From assembly GCA_027717595.1 (NCBI GenBank), contig JALLOF010000065.1, forward strand, positions 1-6,356: 6,356 bases of DNA, read 5' to 3'. Under the pieces are notes generated by a model. The model ran no database searches, was not told the origin of the DNA, and saw nothing but the letters and a program-made list of their open reading frames with translations. Every line of letters starts with the position of its first letter. Position 1 is the stretch's first letter. Origin of the DNA: Nitrospinae bacterium AH_259_B05_G02_I21. GTDB lineage: Bacteria > JADFOP01. A program made the position numbers and the translations under genes. Below, one piece after another: positions 5,046 through 6,356 of this stretch.

Positions 5046-5573
5046 TTATCCGACCGTCACCTCAAGGGGGCCGATTCTCTCCACCCGCTGGCCGGGCGGG
5101 AGCGCCGAGAGCATCTCTCCGACCGATAGGCCCGTGGCGGGGTGGACGAAGTGGGGAGCGACTTCGTGCAGGGGCTCCAGCACGAAGGCCCGCTCGGCGA
5201 GGCGTGGGTGGGGCAGGGTGAGGCCTTCCTCGTCGAGGACGACGTCGCCGTAGGCCAATAGATCAAGGTCGATGGGCCGGGGGCCGCCGGAGACCTCCTT
5301 GGAGCGGTCCCTGCCGAGGGCCTCCTCGACCTCGTGACAGAGCGCCAGGAGTGAGTGGGGGGAAAGCAGGGTCTCGAGGAGGATGACGGCGTTCACAAAG
5401 TCGGGCTGGTCGGCAACGGGCCCCTCGGGGCTCGTCCGCCAGAGGCTCGAGGCGTCCTTCAGGACCACCTGGTCGTGGGTTGCCAGCCGCTGGGCGGCCT
5501 GCTTAAGCTGAGCCGGAGGGTCGCCCACGTTGGCCCCCAACGCCACGAACGCCCCGTGCGGCTCGTCCGTCAA
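5046..5573 (-). CDS. folK: 2-amino-4-hydroxy-6-hydroxymethyldihydropteridine pyrophosphokinase
   Basis: FolK (HPPK) moves pyrophosphate from ATP to 6-hydroxymethyl-7,8-dihydropterin, preparing it for dihydropteroate synthase in folate synthesis. In the 175-residue product I see FVALGANVGDP at 9-19, SSLWRTSPEGP at 42-52, QPDFVNAVILLET at 56-68, GGPRPIDLDLL at 96-106 with D102 and D104 as the expected magnesium ligands, LPHPRLAERAFVLEPL at 120-135 and a C-terminal tail about 15 residues longer than in E. coli (159). The basic residue that usually opens the signature four positions before the Arg is Ser here (S95). I chose the TTG at 5573: AAGGAGG lies seven bases upstream, and residues before it in the same frame are out-of-frame aminotransferase sequence. 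The TTG overlaps the aminotransferase stop codon by two bases, so translation is probably coupled. Confidence 0.93.
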   Translation of the reverse strand: MTDEPHGAFVALGANVGDPPAQLKQAAQRLATHDQVVLKDASSLWRTSPEGPVADQPDFVNAVILLETLLSPHSLLALCHEVEEALGRDRSKEVSGGPRPIDLDLLAYGDVVLDEEGLTLPHPRLAERAFVLEPLHEVAPHFVHPATGLSVGEMLSALPPGQRVERIGPLEVTVG

Positions 5574-6356
5574 AACCCGACCTCCTTGATGCGGCCTACG
5601 GCCTCGGCGAGCCGCTCTTCCCCCACGGTCAGCGCAATCCGGCAGTAGCCCTCGCCCGCGGCCCCGAAGCCCACCCCGGGGGTCACGACAATGCCGGTCT
5701 GCTTGAGCAGGTGCGCCGCGCAGTCGGTCGAAGCCACCCCGGGCGGGCAGGCGAACCAGACGTAGAAGGTGGCCCGGGGCGAGGTGACCTCGATGCCCCC
5801 TTCGCGCAGCCCCTCTACGACCACGTCGCGGCGGGCCTGGTAGATGCGCCGCATCTCGGCGACACACTCCTGGGGGCCGCTCAAGGCCGCGATGCCCGCC
5901 TCCTGGACGGCCTGGAAGATGCCGCTGTCGATGTTGGTCTTGATGCCCCCGAGTCCCCCTACGAGCTGAGCGCTGCCTACGGCAAAGCCGACCCGCCAGC
6001 CCGTCATGTTGTAGGTCTTCGATAGCGAGTGGAACTCAATGGCGACCTCCTTGGCCCCCTCCACCTCGAGGATCGAGGGCGGGCGGAAGCCGTCGTAGCT
6101 CATCTCGGTGTAGGCGGCGTCGTGGGCGATGGCCACCTGATGCTCCGTGGCCCAGGCCACGAGCTCCTCGAAGAAAGAACGCTCACAGCACGCGGACGTC
6201 GGGTTGTTGGGGTAGTTGACGTAGAAGAGCTTGGCGCGCCGGGCGAGATCGGCGGGAATCTCCTCAAGCGCGGGCAGGAACCCCCGCTCGGCCCGAAGTG
6301 AGACGGGCTCTGGCACGCCTCCGGCGAAGAGGACCGATGTGCGGTAGACCGGGTAG
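5570..6356 (-). CDS. dapL: PLP aminotransferase, LL-diaminopimelate aminotransferase-like (5' end outside window)
   Basis: This is the C-terminal 261 codons of a class I/II aminotransferase; the reading frame stays open to the window edge, beginning inside YPVYRTSVLFAGG. Full-length members are about 390 residues. In partial numbering I see NYPNNPTS at 47-54, DAAYTEM from 79 (Asp for the PLP pyridine nitrogen, Tyr82 for its oxygen), SLSKTYNMTGWRVGF from 110 with K113 as the Schiff-base lysine, and PGVGFGAAGEGYCRIAL near the end with the Arg that binds the substrate carboxylate. The SKTYNMTGWR block and the GVGFG ending are typical of DapL, which converts tetrahydrodipicolinate to LL-diaminopimelate for lysine and cell-wall synthesis. 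Alanine or aspartate aminotransferases of the same subfamily look alike, so substrate is inferred. It directly precedes and overlaps folK. Confidence 0.8.
   Translation of the reverse strand, partial: YPVYRTSVLFAGGVPEPVSLRAERGFLPALEEIPADLARRAKLFYVNYPNNPTSACCERSFFEELVAWATEHQVAIAHDAAYTEMSYDGFRPPSILEVEGAKEVAIEFHSLSKTYNMTGWRVGFAVGSAQLVGGLGGIKTNIDSGIFQAVQEAGIAALSGPQECVAEMRRIYQARRDVVVEGLREGGIEVTSPRATFYVWFACPPGVASTDCAAHLLKQTGIVVTPGVGFGAAGEGYCRIALTVGEERLAEAVGRIKEVGF

Noticed and set aside
5574-5867. N-terminal extension of folK reaching back into the aminotransferase gene
   Set aside because: The residues are Arg/Gly-rich shadow of the upstream coding sequence. The FolK fold starts only after the TTG at 5573, which has its own ribosome site.

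Overview
The window reads as chromosomal DNA of a moderately GC-rich bacterium. By hand count, sampled 60-base lines of the flanking genes are near 60-65% GC. The gene set is housekeeping: a membrane protein, rRNA methylation, a TCA-type dehydrogenase, purine synthesis, folate synthesis and a DapL-like aminotransferase. The aminotransferase and the short RsmI suit an environmental, possibly uncultured, lineage, but I cannot fix the phylum. No rRNA, tRNA, CRISPR array, insertion sequence or phage gene was found.

Left part (1-2722), all on the minus strand: an isocitrate dehydrogenase-type gene is followed after 44 bases by rsmI, the 16S rRNA C1402 2'-O-methyltransferase, probably as one operon. 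A clear intrinsic terminator (684-712) closes it. Beyond that lies a small Yip1-like multi-pass membrane protein gene. The first 103 bases hold nothing I can assign.

Centre (2723-3855): a divergent regulatory region. A good minus-strand promoter drives the dehydrogenase. A good plus-strand promoter, with an identical nine-base -35 region, faces away from it toward a MerR-like regulator gene. The regulator is preceded by about 155 bases of roughly 20% GC DNA packed with inverted repeats and TGTA/TACA elements, the first few spaced about one helical turn apart. This is the most unusual structure in the window. The regulator resembles HTH proteins of the DUF433/antitoxin-like kind, yet no toxin gene is adjacent.

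Right part (3856-6356): purM (AIR synthetase) on the plus strand has its own promoter and a structured leader. The gene is a compositional mosaic, GC-rich for its first 600 or so bases and about 40% GC thereafter. It converges on a minus-strand pair: an aminotransferase of the LL-diaminopimelate aminotransferase kind, cut by the window edge, and folK. The folK gene starts at a TTG overlapping the aminotransferase stop codon.

The composition alternates: GC-rich, AT-rich (about 2925-3790), GC-rich, AT-rich (about 4470-4960), GC-rich. This suggests that the regulator and part of purM came in by transfer or recombination into an otherwise native backbone.
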